Shown: in pieces, positions 50,525-59,894 of the stretch | How positions within the stretch are numbered: the first letter of the stretch is position 1 | Layout of the letters: every line of letters starts with the position of its first letter | NCBI RefSeq assembly: GCF_023091155.1 | Contig: NZ_JAHWXK010000001.1 | Coordinates: 1,798,001-1,862,000, forward strand | Reading direction: 5' to 3' | DNA from: Microbacterium sufflavum | GTDB taxonomy: Bacteria; Actinomycetota; Actinomycetes; Actinomycetales; Microbacteriaceae | DNA length: 64,000 nt | Notes under the pieces: generated by a model | What the model was told of the DNA's origin: nothing | Database searches by the model: none | What the model saw: the letters and a program-made list of their open reading frames with translations, nothing else | Translations under genes and position numbers: made by a program

Positions 50525-51052
50525 TCAGCCCGCGATGAGCTGCGACGGTCGGTGCCGTTCGGCGGCCTCGATCGCCAGCAGCACGGTCTCCAGCTCGCTG
50601 TCGGCCGCGCCCGACTCGCGCCGCAGGAACAGCGACTGCTTGAAGCTCTCCCGCGCGGTGTCGAAGTCGCCGGCCTCGTAGGCGTTCTTGCCGTGGTGCT
50701 GGTAGGCGAACGCGGCGATCGACAGCCAGCGCTGCCCCTCGGCCTCGGAGGCGCACGTGGCCAGCTCCTGCTCGGCGGCCGCATGGGCGCCGCGGTACTG
50801 CAGGATCGTGGCGTGCAGCACACGGGCGCGCAGCACGTCCCGGCGGGTTCCGGCCATCCGCGCCTGGCGCACGGTCTCCTCGGCGAGCACGAGCGCCTCG
50901 TCGAGACGGTCGAGCACCTTCAGCAGCCACACGCGCTCGAGCAGTGCGGGCAGGGAGCGCTGCTCCTCGATCTCGGTCAGGCGGGCAGCGCACTCGTCGA
51001 GATCGACCAGTTCGCGGAGGGTCTCCCGGTCGTAACCCCGGATCAAACTCAT
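50525..51052 (-). CDS. TPR-like repeat protein
   Basis: A 175-residue all-helical protein. Repeats of the type LDEALVLAEETVRQARMAG and HGKNAYEAGDFDTARESFKQSL match tetratricopeptide repeats, perhaps three to four in all. The ATG at 51052 follows AGAAGGAGAGC. Partners are unknown. Confidence 0.8.
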   Translation of the reverse strand: MSLIRGYDRETLRELVDLDECAARLTEIEEQRSLPALLERVWLLKVLDRLDEALVLAEETVRQARMAGTRRDVLRARVLHATILQYRGAHAAAEQELATCASEAEGQRWLSIAAFAYQHHGKNAYEAGDFDTARESFKQSLFLRRESGAADSELETVLLAIEAAERHRPSQLIAG

Positions 51053-51134
51053 TGCTCTCCTTCTGATGCGTCCCCGCCGCGTCCCCGTCCAGTGTGCCTG
51101 GCGTCTGCGCGGTCTCGAAGGCGGCGCGCCCTGG

Positions 51135-51995
51135 TCAGCGCAGGAACAGCGATGCGTCAGGGCGGGGCGACGCGACGGCGTCCGCGTCCGTCACGACGCG
51201 AGCTCCCTGGAGGAACGCCTCCGCCTCCGCGCCCTGGGCGATCTTGGCGGGGTGGGGCCCGGCCGCGAGCAGTCGCGGCAGCCACTCGGTGGGCAGCGGC
51301 GCGGCGGATGCCGCGAGCACGAGGTTGCCGAATCGCCGTCCCTTGAGCACCTGCGTGTCGGCGAGGATGCCGAGCTCGGGCAGCACGGCGGCGATGGTCG
51401 CGGCCTGGCGCCGGGCGAACGCGAGCCCCGGTCCGTCCGCGACGTTCACCAGCAGCACGCCACCGGGGGCGAGCAGCCCGGAGAGCTCGCGGTAGAACTC
51501 GACGCTCGTGAGATGGGCGGGCGTCTGCGCGCCGGAGTACACGTCCGACACCACCAGGTCGCAGGCGTGGTGCAGTGCGGCGGGCAGGCGCCCCACACCC
51601 TCCCGTGCGTCGCCGATGCGCAGCCGGATGGCCGCGCCCTTCGGGAGGGGGAGGTGCTCCCGGACGAGCTGCACGAGCGGTGCCTCCAGCTCGATCACCT
51701 GCTGGCGCGAGCCGGTTCGCGTGGCCTCGATGTAGCGGGGGATCGTGAGCGCGCCGGCACCGAGGTGCACGGCGGTGAGCGGACCGGCGGGCAGCTGGTC
51801 GATCACGGCGCCCATCCGCACGATGTACTCGAAGTGCAGGTGGGTCGGGTCGTCGAGGTCGACGTGCGACTGCGGGGTGTCGTCGACGATGAGCTCGAAG
51901 CCGCTCGTGAACTCGGAGGGGACGATGCGGGCGATGCCGCCGTGATCGAGCCGGGTCTGCGGGTGCTCGGTGTCTCGCGCGCGCGTCCGGCCCAT
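51135..51995 (-). CDS. Spermidine synthase-like methyltransferase-fold protein
   Basis: A 286-residue protein of the polyamine aminopropyltransferase group. N-terminal beta region (QSHVDLDDPTHLHFEYIVRM) and Rossmann fold (AVHLGAGALTIPRYI, then IELEAPLVQLV, then SDVYSGAQTPAHLTSVEFYREL) are present. The usual GGGDG SAM-site motif is altered to HLGAGA. No AdoMet decarboxylase is nearby, so the function is uncertain. TAGGCT (52002-52007, this strand) ends 6 nt before ATG 51995. Confidence 0.8.
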   Translation of the reverse strand: MGRTRARDTEHPQTRLDHGGIARIVPSEFTSGFELIVDDTPQSHVDLDDPTHLHFEYIVRMGAVIDQLPAGPLTAVHLGAGALTIPRYIEATRTGSRQQVIELEAPLVQLVREHLPLPKGAAIRLRIGDAREGVGRLPAALHHACDLVVSDVYSGAQTPAHLTSVEFYRELSGLLAPGGVLLVNVADGPGLAFARRQAATIAAVLPELGILADTQVLKGRRFGNLVLAASAAPLPTEWLPRLLAAGPHPAKIAQGAEAEAFLQGARVVTDADAVASPRPDASLFLR

Positions 51996-52024
51996 GCTCC
52001 GAGCCTACGCGCTGCGCCGACCGC

Positions 52025-53284
52025 TCAGCGCTGGTTGCCGACCGCGCACGTCTCCTGCTCGAGCGTCTGACCGGAGACGTCCGGGGGCAGGGTGGCCCGC
52101 GCGTCGGGCGTCTCGCCCGGCGCGGGGGTCGCGGCGGTGCCGTCGGTCTCGCCCGGCGCCGGTGTCACGAGCTCCACGCCGCGGCGGGTCGCCACGTCGC
52201 CGGTCAGCTGCAGCGGCTGTCCGGACTTGATGGCCGCCCACAGCTGTTCGGCCGCGGCCTCGTTGGGCACCACGCGGTCGTCGTCGTCGGGGTCGACGAC
52301 GTTGGGGTACTGCACGAAGACGAAGTCGCTGAACTTCACGTCCTTCAGGGCGAGCGCGAGCTGCGCGAGCCGGAGCGGGTCGTTGAGCGATTCGCTGGGG
52401 TCGATGTTGTCGGCCACGGCGTTCGCGATGCGCAGCACCTTCGGCACATCGGTGAGCGTCTCCTCGCTGAGCACCTTCTTCGCGAGGCGCGACATGTACT
52501 GCTGCTGGTTGGAGATGCGTGCCAGGTCGCTCTCGTCGCCCACGCCGTGCCTGGTGCGGATGAACTGCAGTGCCTCGACGCCCGACACGGTGCGCATGCC
52601 CGCGGGCCAGTCGATGCCCGTGTGCCGGTCGCGGATGCCCTCTCCCGCGATGCACACCTCGACGCCGCCGATCGCGTCGGTCACGGCCATCACGCCGTCG
52701 AAGCTGATGGCGGCGGCGAACTCGATCGGGATGTCGCCGAGCGTGCTGACGGTCTTCGCGACGCACGAGAGCCCGGCGTGCTCGAACAGGGAGTTCATGC
52801 GCGCCTTCTGCATGGCCGATGCGACGGAGCCGTCGGGCCGGGTGCACTCCGGCACCTCGACGCCGAGGTCGCGGGGGAGCGAGACGACCGTGACGTTGCG
52901 GGGCTCGGCCGAGACGTGCACGAGGAGGGTGACGTCGTTGCGGCGGAGTCCGTCGGCCTCTTCGCACCGCTCCGCGAACAGCGCGGTCGCGCGCTCTCCG
53001 CACTCGTCCGTCCCGGCGATCAGGATGCTGAAGGACTTGTCGGCGGGATAGGCGCCGATGGTGGGCGGGTCGACCTCGGGGGCTCCCTCCAGCACCACGG
53101 CGTCGTCGCCGATGCGGGCGAACAGGTCGACGATCAGGAACGTGCCGACGCCGATGACGGAGACCAGCACGACGGCGAGGGAGATGCCGAGGAGCCGGAA
53201 GACCCGTCCGGCGGTGCTGCGCGTGCGCTGCGGGGCGTGGCGGGCGATGGTCGGGCGATCGGCGTCGTGTCCGCGGCGTGGCAT
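52025..53284 (-). CDS. LytR-CpsA-Psr (LCP) family protein
   Basis: A 419-residue cell-wall protein with a cytosolic lead, one membrane anchor (LLGISLAVVLVSVIGVGTFLIVDLF, about 31-55), then the LCP domain (AGTDECGERATALFAE, VVSLPRDLGVEVPECTR, MQKARMNSLFEHAG, DAIGGVEVCIAGEG, LQFIRTRHGVGDESDLAR). LCP enzymes transfer wall polymers from lipid carrier to peptidoglycan. A Thr/Pro-rich tail (PAPGETDGTAATPAPGE) ends it. TAGGCT (53292-53297, this strand) is 7 nt before the ATG. Confidence 0.93.
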   Translation of the reverse strand: MPRRGHDADRPTIARHAPQRTRSTAGRVFRLLGISLAVVLVSVIGVGTFLIVDLFARIGDDAVVLEGAPEVDPPTIGAYPADKSFSILIAGTDECGERATALFAERCEEADGLRRNDVTLLVHVSAEPRNVTVVSLPRDLGVEVPECTRPDGSVASAMQKARMNSLFEHAGLSCVAKTVSTLGDIPIEFAAAISFDGVMAVTDAIGGVEVCIAGEGIRDRHTGIDWPAGMRTVSGVEALQFIRTRHGVGDESDLARISNQQQYMSRLAKKVLSEETLTDVPKVLRIANAVADNIDPSESLNDPLRLAQLALALKDVKFSDFVFVQYPNVVDPDDDDRVVPNEAAAEQLWAAIKSGQPLQLTGDVATRRGVELVTPAPGETDGTAATPAPGETPDARATLPPDVSGQTLEQETCAVGNQR

Positions 53285-53343
53285 AGGCGCGAGCCTACCG
53301 GCGGAGCCCGATGTTACGGGGGTGTGACGATTCTGGGAGGAAC

Positions 53344-53383
53344 TTGCAGCGAATTAGTTAGTCGTGGATACTTTTTCCTATCC
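53344..53383 (+). promoter_or_regulatory. Promoter and possible operator of the sugar ABC operon
   Basis: TTGCAG (53344-53349) and GATACT (53367-53372), 17 bp apart. An inverted repeat GGATA-N8-TATCC (53366-53383) covers the -10 box and start point, suited to a repressor such as the RpiR-type protein at 58076. Confidence 0.5.
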
Positions 53384-53434
53384 CCCGGTCTGCACCCGAT
53401 GCCTACCTGGACTTTTCAAAGAGGAGATCCCTTC

Positions 53435-54724
53435 ATGCACAAGCGCATTCTTCCGGCAGTGGCGCTCGGCGCCGCCGCCACGATCGCCCTGGCCGGCTGT
53501 GCCGGCGGCAGTGGCGACAACGGCTCGGCCGACGGTGAGGGCAAGGAGCTCACCGTCTGGATCATGAAGGGGACCAACCCCGACGCGACCGCGTTCTACG
53601 ACAAGGTCTCCGAGGCCTTCGAGGAGGAGACCGGCGCGACCGTCAAGATCGAGGAGATCCAGTGGGCCGACGCCCACGACCGCTTCGTCACCTCGATCGC
53701 CGGCGGCACCACCCCCGACATCGCCGAGACCGGCACCACCTGGACCGCCGAGTTCGCCGACGCCGGCGCGCTCCTCCCGATCGACGAGTACGTCGACGGC
53801 GAGAAGGGCCTGCGCGACGACCTGGTCGAGGGCCTCTCGGTCGCGGGCACGTACGACGACGAGCTCTACGGCATGCCGTGGTACGCCGGCGTCCGCTCGA
53901 TCGTCTACCGCACCGATGTCTTCGAGGAGCTCGGGCTCGAGGCTCCGAAGACGTGGGACGACATCGTCACCGCGGGCGAGGCCATCAAGGCCGCCAAGCC
54001 CGACATGCTGCCCTTCCCGGTCGCGGGCGACGCCGAGTTCCAGGTCTACCCCTGGGTCTGGGGCGCCGGCGGCGAGATCGCCACGAAGGACGGCGACACC
54101 TGGACGAGCGAGCTGGACAGCGCCGAGTCGCAGGCCGGCATCGAGTTCTACACGGGCCTGGCCACCGAGCACGGCTTCTCCTCCGCGGGTGCCACCACCT
54201 GGAAGGAGACCGACCTCCGTGACGCGTTCACGCAGGGCAACGTCGCCATGATGCTCTCCGGATCGTGGACCCCGAACGCGCTCGTCGAGGCCAACCCCGA
54301 GCTCGAGGGCAAGATCGGCGCCGCGGTCATCCCCGGCCAGGACGGCGGCATCGCCCCGTCCGTGCTCGGCGGCTCGCACCTGTCGATCTTCAACACCACC
54401 AAGAACGCCGACCTGGCGTGGGAGTTCGTCAAGCTCATGACCACCGGCAAGTTCGCCGAGCAGTGGTCGGACGAGACCGGCTACTTCCCGGGCGTGCAGT
54501 CCGCGATGGAGGAGGCCCTCGCCTCGACCGACCCGCTCGTCGCCCCGTTCGCGGAGCAGATGGTCGACGGCGGCGCGTCCGTCCCGGTCACCCCGAACTT
54601 CGGCGCCGTGCAGGCGAAGAAGACGACCAACGCCATGATCCAGGCCATCCTCAGCGGGCAGAAGGACGTCGCGACCGCGACGAAGGACGCCGCTGCGGAG
54701 ATGACCGAACTGCTCAACCAGTAA
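53435..54724 (+). CDS. Sugar ABC transporter substrate-binding lipoprotein
   Basis: A 429-residue SBP_bac_1 protein. Lipobox LAGC with Cys22. LTVWIMKGTNPDATAFYDKV opens the first lobe, and WVWGAGGEIATKDGDTW plus FKLMTTGKFAEQWSDETGYFP-type pattern mark the sugar-binding family. Strong RBS AAAGAGGAG before ATG 53435. First of five genes (SBP, two permeases, GH3, RpiR). The GH3 enzyme suggests a beta-N-acetylhexosaminide or similar ligand (inference). Confidence 0.94.
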   Translation: MHKRILPAVALGAAATIALAGCAGGSGDNGSADGEGKELTVWIMKGTNPDATAFYDKVSEAFEEETGATVKIEEIQWADAHDRFVTSIAGGTTPDIAETGTTWTAEFADAGALLPIDEYVDGEKGLRDDLVEGLSVAGTYDDELYGMPWYAGVRSIVYRTDVFEELGLEAPKTWDDIVTAGEAIKAAKPDMLPFPVAGDAEFQVYPWVWGAGGEIATKDGDTWTSELDSAESQAGIEFYTGLATEHGFSSAGATTWKETDLRDAFTQGNVAMMLSGSWTPNALVEANPELEGKIGAAVIPGQDGGIAPSVLGGSHLSIFNTTKNADLAWEFVKLMTTGKFAEQWSDETGYFPGVQSAMEEALASTDPLVAPFAEQMVDGGASVPVTPNFGAVQAKKTTNAMIQAILSGQKDVATATKDAAAEMTELLNQ

Positions 54725-54739
54725 GGAACCACTCCTTCC

Positions 54740-55714
54740 ATGTCGATGGTGCAAGCGCCACTGCCGGCCACGAAGGCGGAGTCCACCTCCGCCTCCGTGG
54801 CCGGCGGCCGGAAGAAGCGAGGACTCTCGCTCGTCACGGCCCGTCCCTGGCTTCTCCTCGCGCCCGGGCTGATCATCCTCGCGGTGCTCATGCTCTGGCC
54901 GCTCGTCCAGGTGTTCATCTACTCGCTGCAGGACTACGGACTGCGCGAGATCAACACCGGCGAGAACAACTGGATCGGCCTGGACAACTACGTCGAGGCG
55001 CTCACCAACCCGACCCTGTGGACGGTGGTGCTCCCCAACACGGTCGGCTTCGCGGCCGTCGCGGTGTTCACCACCGTCGCACTCGGGACCCTGGTCGCGC
55101 TGCTGCTCGCGCGCCTCGGCACCGTGTGGCGCACCATCGTGTCCAGCTGCATCATGGTCGCGTGGGCGATGCCCGCCGTGACCGGCACCTACGTCTGGAC
55201 GTTCATCTTCGATGCCGACCGCGGCATCTTCAACTCGGTGCTCCAGGACCTCGGCCTCATCGACGGCCAGGTCAACTGGTTCACCAACCAGTGGTCGTTC
55301 TACGCGATCGTGCTGCTCAACGTCGTCCACCACGGCTTCCCGTTCGTGGCGATCACGGTCCTCGCCGGGCTCCTCGGCGTCTCGAAGGAGATGCTGGAGG
55401 CCGCGGCCCTCGACGGCGCCGGTGCATGGCGCCGGTTCTGGAAGATCATCTTCCCCACGCTCAAGCCCGTGTTCTCGGTCGTCATCATCCTGTCGACCAT
55501 CTGGGACTTCAAGGTCTTCGCGCAGGTCTACCTGATGCCCGGCGGAAGCGGCGGCAACCGCCAGGTGCTGAACCTGGGCGTGTGGTCGTACGTGGAGTCG
55601 TTCGGGCAGAACCGCTACGGCTTCGGCGCCGCGCTCGCGGTGCTGCTCACCCTCGTCCTGATCGGCATCACGATCGTTTACATCCGGTCGCTCATGAAGG
55701 AGGACGAGCTGTGA
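54740..55714 (+). CDS. Sugar ABC permease (MalF type)
   Basis: A 324-residue permease, six spans. The EAA coupling loop is EMLEAAALDGAGAWRRFWKIIFPTLKP. A 30-residue Ala/Ser/Lys-rich lead precedes the first span (PWLLLAPGLIILAVLMLWPLV). It starts 15 bp after the SBP stop and overlaps the next permease in GTGA. No ATPase gene follows, so a shared ATPase (MsiK-like) elsewhere must power it. Confidence 0.94.
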   Translation: MSMVQAPLPATKAESTSASVAGGRKKRGLSLVTARPWLLLAPGLIILAVLMLWPLVQVFIYSLQDYGLREINTGENNWIGLDNYVEALTNPTLWTVVLPNTVGFAAVAVFTTVALGTLVALLLARLGTVWRTIVSSCIMVAWAMPAVTGTYVWTFIFDADRGIFNSVLQDLGLIDGQVNWFTNQWSFYAIVLLNVVHHGFPFVAITVLAGLLGVSKEMLEAAALDGAGAWRRFWKIIFPTLKPVFSVVIILSTIWDFKVFAQVYLMPGGSGGNRQVLNLGVWSYVESFGQNRYGFGAALAVLLTLVLIGITIVYIRSLMKEDEL

Positions 55715-56544
55715 ACCCGCGCCCCCGGCTCCGCTCCCGCATCGGTCTCGGGATCGGCGTCGCCGCCGTCCTGATCTTCACGCTGTTCCCCGTGTACTGG
55801 ATGGTCTCCAGCGCACTCGACGGCAAGGCCTCCAGCGGTGGGCAGTCGCTCCTGCCGCAGGAGTTCACGTTCGACAACTTCGCCTTCGTGCTCACCGAGG
55901 GCGGCTTCGGCACCTACCTGCGCAACTCCGCCATCGTGGCGCTCGTCACGGTGCTCGTCAGCGCGCTGGTGTGCCTGCTCGCGGCGGTCGCCGTCGCGCG
56001 CTTCCGCTTCAAGTTCCGCACCACGATCCTCATGATGATCCTCGTCGTGCAGATGGTGCCGCTCGAGGCGCTCGTGATCCCGCTGTTCCTCCAGGTGAAG
56101 AGCCTCGGCCTGCTCAACAGCATCATCGGTCTGATGGTGGTGTACGTGGCGCTGTCGCTCGCGTTCGGCATCTGGATGCTGCGCGGCTTCGTCGCCGCCG
56201 TGCCCGTCGAGCTGGAGGAGGCCGCGTACATCGACGGCGCCAGCTGGTGGCGCATGTTCCGCTCGGTGCTGCTTCCGCTGGTGATGCCGGGTCTCGTCGC
56301 GACCAGCATCTTCAGCTTCATCACCGCCTGGAACGAGTTCATCTTCGCGATGACGATCCTCGGTGCCCAGACCGACCAGTACACGGTGTCGATCGGCCTC
56401 AAGTCGTTCTTCGGCCTCTACTCCAACGACTGGGGCAGCATCATGGCCGCATCGACCATCATCACCGTGCCGGTCATGATCTTCTTCGTGATCGTGCAGC
56501 GTCGGCTCTCCGCCGGCATGGTCGCCGGGGCGGTGAAGGGATGA
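55711..56544 (+). CDS. Sugar ABC permease (MalG type)
   Basis: A 277-residue permease; EAA loop ELEEAAYIDGASWWRMFRSVLLPLVMP is the MalG coupling motif, and FITAWNEFIFAMTIL follows it. GTG 55711 overlaps the MalF-type stop, and the stop overlaps the GH3 start in ATGA. Forms a heterodimer with the previous permease. Confidence 0.94.
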   Translation: MNPRPRLRSRIGLGIGVAAVLIFTLFPVYWMVSSALDGKASSGGQSLLPQEFTFDNFAFVLTEGGFGTYLRNSAIVALVTVLVSALVCLLAAVAVARFRFKFRTTILMMILVVQMVPLEALVIPLFLQVKSLGLLNSIIGLMVVYVALSLAFGIWMLRGFVAAVPVELEEAAYIDGASWWRMFRSVLLPLVMPGLVATSIFSFITAWNEFIFAMTILGAQTDQYTVSIGLKSFFGLYSNDWGSIMAASTIITVPVMIFFVIVQRRLSAGMVAGAVKG

Positions 56545-58061
56545 CCGACGAGCTGGAGCGCCTGGCGAACGGCGTGCTGTGGCCGGGCTTCCTCGGTACG
56601 GAGGCGCCCGCGTGGCTTCTCGATGAGCTGCGCGATGGACTGGCCGGTGTCGTGTACTTCGGGCAGAACGTCGGAGAGGGGCTGCCGGCGCTGAGCGCCC
56701 AGATCCTCGACGCGAACCCCGCGGCGCTGATCGGCGTCGACGAGGAGGGCGGCAGCGTCACGCGCCTGGAGTCGGCCACCGGCTCCACGCTCCCCGGCGC
56801 GGCGCAGCTCGGCACGCTCGACGATCTCGTCGCCTCGGAGCGCACCGGTGCGGAGCTCGCCCGCCGCGTGCGGGCGGTGGGCGGGAACGTCGTGCTCGGC
56901 CCGGTCGCCGACGTCAACACCGATCATCGCAACCCGGTCATCGGCGTGCGGTCCTTCGGCGCGGACACGGAGCTCGTGTCGCGCCACGCGGTCGCGATGC
57001 TCGACGGCATCCAGGACGGCGGGGCGGCGGCGTGCGTGAAGCACTTCCCGGGTCACGGCGACACCCACGTCGACTCGCACCATGCGCTGCCCCGGATCGA
57101 CCTCGACCTCGACGAGTACGAGCGCGAGCACCTGGAGCCGTTCCGTGCCGCGGTGGAGGCGGGCGTCGACGCCGTCATGACCGCGCACATCGTGGTTCCC
57201 GGGTGGGGCGACGCTCCGGCGACCCTCAACCCGCGCGTGCTCGGCATCCTGCGCGACTGGGGCTTCGACGGCGTGATCATCACCGACGCGCTCGACATGG
57301 CCGCGATCCGCGAGACCGTCGGGCTCGGCGGCGGCGCGGCACGTGCCCTCGCCGCCGGCGTCGACCTGCTGTGCATCGGCAATCCGACCAACCCCGGCGA
57401 GGCGGCGCTGCCCGACCAGGATCTGCGCGACTTCCGTGCTGCGCGCGACGGGATCGTGGCTGCGCTGCGCGACGGCTCGCTGTCGCGCGAGCGCGTGGAG
57501 GAGGCCGCGGGACGCGTGGCCGCCCTCGCCGCGAAGCTGCAGGCGCAGGCCGCCCGCGAGCACGCCGGGCAGCAGCCCGTGGACGGCTTCGACGCGCAGG
57601 ACATCGCCCGGCGGGCGGTGACCCTCGTGGGCGCGGCGCCGGAGTCGGCCGAGGCGCTCGCGGTGATCGACGCCCGCCGTCGCTCGACCCTCGCCGTCGA
57701 CAGCGCCGCGTCGTACGTGGCCAGCGCCCTCGCGGGCGACGGTGTGCGCGTCCGGCTCGATGTCGCCGCGCGTCCCGTGACGGAGCAGGACGACGTGATC
57801 GCCGAGGTCGTCGCGGCCCCGGGCACCACGGTGGTGCTGGTGGACCGGCCCGACGCGGAGCCGGCACAGCGCGCTCTCGTGGAACGCACCGCCGCCCGCG
57901 ACCCGCACGCGGTCGTGGTGAACGTGGGGCTGCCCGCCCGCACCCCGCTTCCCCTGCCGACCGTCGAGGTCGGGGCGGCCAGCAGGCTCGGGGCGCAGAC
58001 CGCACGGGAGGCACTCCTGGGTCGCTTCCCGCTACGGCAGAGGTCGACCACCGCCGGTTGA
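56541..58061 (+). CDS. Glycoside hydrolase family 3 (NagZ-like beta-hexosaminidase)
   Basis: A 506-residue cytosolic enzyme (no signal peptide). The NagZ-type Asp-His element KHFPGHGDTHVDSHHALP and the nucleophile in ITDALDM are present, indicating N-acetylhexosaminidase chemistry, probably exo-acting on imported disaccharides. A C-terminal Rossmann-like region follows (residues 355-506), longer than in minimal NagZ. Coupled to the permease in ATGA and to a RpiR regulator, which supports amino-sugar catabolism or wall recycling. Substrate inferred, not shown. Confidence 0.9.
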   Translation: MTDELERLANGVLWPGFLGTEAPAWLLDELRDGLAGVVYFGQNVGEGLPALSAQILDANPAALIGVDEEGGSVTRLESATGSTLPGAAQLGTLDDLVASERTGAELARRVRAVGGNVVLGPVADVNTDHRNPVIGVRSFGADTELVSRHAVAMLDGIQDGGAAACVKHFPGHGDTHVDSHHALPRIDLDLDEYEREHLEPFRAAVEAGVDAVMTAHIVVPGWGDAPATLNPRVLGILRDWGFDGVIITDALDMAAIRETVGLGGGAARALAAGVDLLCIGNPTNPGEAALPDQDLRDFRAARDGIVAALRDGSLSRERVEEAAGRVAALAAKLQAQAAREHAGQQPVDGFDAQDIARRAVTLVGAAPESAEALAVIDARRRSTLAVDSAASYVASALAGDGVRVRLDVAARPVTEQDDVIAEVVAAPGTTVVLVDRPDAEPAQRALVERTAARDPHAVVVNVGLPARTPLPLPTVEVGAASRLGAQTAREALLGRFPLRQRSTTAG

Positions 58062-58075
58062 GACGGGATCAGCGC

Positions 58076-58948
58076 ATGGACGACGACGTTCTGGCCACGG
58101 TGCGGCGCTCCCTGCCCAGGCTGAGCGCGGCCGAGGGCCGCGTGGCCGAGACCATCCTCGGCGACCCCACGCTCGTCGTCGACCTCGCGATCAACGATCT
58201 GGCGCAGCTGTGCCGCACGTCGCTGTCCACCGTGGCGCGGTTCGCCCAGTCGCTGGGGTTCAGCGGCTACCGCGAGCTGCGGGTCGCGGTCGCCCGCTCG
58301 GTCACGCTCGCCCAGGCGCAGCAGGCGCGCTTCGGCCTGGACACCACCGCGATCGATCCGCACGACGGGCCAGGCGCGATCGCGGCGAAGCTCGCGGCGC
58401 AGGAGATCGACGCGATCGAGAAGACCGCCCGTGCGCTCGATGAGGCCGCCCTCGACCGGGTCGCGCGTGCGCTGGTGGCCGCCCGCCACATCGACCTGTT
58501 CGGTCAGGCGGCGTCGTCGCTGACGGCGCAGGATCTGCAGTTGAAGCTGTCGCGCATCGGGTGCTCGGTGTCGCACTCCGCCGATCCGCACCTGGCGATC
58601 ACGACCGCGTCGCTGCGTTCGCCCGAGGACGTCGCGATCGCCTTCTCGCACGGCGGGGAGACGGCCGAGACGGTCAGGGCGCTGGAGGTGACGCGCGACA
58701 CCGGAGCGCTCGCGGTCGCCGTGACCAGCGATGCGGACTCCCCGCTCGCGGCGGTGGCGGACGTGGTGCTGCTCAGCCAGGCGCAGGAGTCGCCGTATCG
58801 CATGGCGGCGATGTCGAGTCGGATCGCACAGCTCGCCCTGATCGACGTGCTGTTCGTGCGCGTGGTGCAGCACCGCGGGGAGCCGGTGGCCGTGTCCCTG
58901 CAGCGCACGCACGATGCCGTGCCGCCGCGCCGTCCGCGCCGCGCGTAG
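58076..58948 (+). CDS. MurR/RpiR family regulator
   Basis: A 290-residue regulator. N-terminal HTH_6 (LSAAEGRVAETILGDPTLVV, INDLAQLCRTSLSTVARFAQSLGFSGYRELR) and a C-terminal SIS sugar-phosphate domain (IDLFGQAASSLTAQDLQLKLSRIG, then VAIAFSHGGETAETVRALE). The SIS domain suggests a phosphosugar effector. Being last in the operon it probably regulates the ABC/GH3 genes. ATG 58076 with CGGGA upstream. Confidence 0.94.
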   Translation: MDDDVLATVRRSLPRLSAAEGRVAETILGDPTLVVDLAINDLAQLCRTSLSTVARFAQSLGFSGYRELRVAVARSVTLAQAQQARFGLDTTAIDPHDGPGAIAAKLAAQEIDAIEKTARALDEAALDRVARALVAARHIDLFGQAASSLTAQDLQLKLSRIGCSVSHSADPHLAITTASLRSPEDVAIAFSHGGETAETVRALEVTRDTGALAVAVTSDADSPLAAVADVVLLSQAQESPYRMAAMSSRIAQLALIDVLFVRVVQHRGEPVAVSLQRTHDAVPPRRPRRA

Positions 58949-58970
58949 GGGGGGGTGACGGCAGGGGGGG

Positions 58971-59894
58971 TCAGTCCACGTGGTCGCGGGTGCTGGCGAT
59001 CGCGCGCGTGGCGATACGGTGCGCACGGGCCAGGCTGCCGCTGAGCGAGAGCCCGGCGAGCACCCCGGCGAGGAAGCCGCCGGCGAACGCGTCTCCCGCG
59101 CCGATCGTCTCCACGACGGGCGCGTCGAGGGCGTCGCTCTGCGCGCGATCCCCGCGGTCGAACGCCACGGCGCCGACCGGGTCGGTCACCACGACGAACC
59201 GCGGCTCGGGGAACAGCGCGCGGAGGGCGTCGGGGTCGCTCGTGCCGAACACCGCCGCGGCGTCCGGCCTGGTGCAGAACAGCACGTCGGCGTCGCGGGC
59301 GAGTCCGCCCAGCAGGCGCTTCGCGTGGTCTTCCCTCCCGCGCCAGAGCGCCGGGCGCCAGTTGAGGTCGAAGCTCAGCAGCGCGTGAGCGGGACGGTGG
59401 TCGCGGAACAGCGCATCCTGCGCGGCGGCGGCCGAGTCCGACAGGGCTGGCGTGATGCCCGAGGTGTGCACGAGCGCGGCGCGGGCGAGGAGGGCAGCGG
59501 CCGCGGGCGTCTCGAGGGTGCGCGGAGACAGTGCGGCGGCGGCCGACCCTGCCCGGTAGTAGTGCATCGTGCCCTCGACCGTGCCGTCCGGCCGGGGCGA
59601 CAGCTCCTTGACGTACAGCCCGGTCGGCGCGTCCGCATCGACCTCGATCGCGCTGTCGTCCACGCCGTGGGCGCGGAGCTCGCCCGTCAGGAACCGGCCG
59701 AACCCGTCGTCGCCGACGCGCGAGACCACGGCCGTGTCGACTCCCGCCGAGGCGAGCGCGATCGCGGTGTTCCACTCCGCGCCCGCGAGCGACCGGTCGA
59801 ACGTGCGGCAGATCTCCAGGGCACCGGCGGTGGCCGGGACGAGGGCGACCATGCCCTCGCCGAAGCAGACGGCGAGCGGGGTGGACTCTGGCAC
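58971..59894 (-). CDS. PfkB family sugar kinase (KdgK-like)
   Basis: A 307-residue carbohydrate kinase. Start LAVCFGEGMVAL, substrate loop SLAGAEWNTAIALASAG, and the ATP/anion hole DAPVVETIGAGDAFAGGFLAG with the catalytic Asp of GAGD. The pattern with AEWNTA fits the 2-keto-3-deoxygluconate/fructose branch. Convergent with the RpiR gene, leaderless by TACCGT (59902-59907, this strand) 7 nt before GTG 59894. The relation to the sugar operon is only positional. Confidence 0.9.
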   Translation of the reverse strand: MPESTPLAVCFGEGMVALVPATAGALEICRTFDRSLAGAEWNTAIALASAGVDTAVVSRVGDDGFGRFLTGELRAHGVDDSAIEVDADAPTGLYVKELSPRPDGTVEGTMHYYRAGSAAAALSPRTLETPAAAALLARAALVHTSGITPALSDSAAAAQDALFRDHRPAHALLSFDLNWRPALWRGREDHAKRLLGGLARDADVLFCTRPDAAAVFGTSDPDALRALFPEPRFVVVTDPVGAVAFDRGDRAQSDALDAPVVETIGAGDAFAGGFLAGVLAGLSLSGSLARAHRIATRAIASTRDHVD

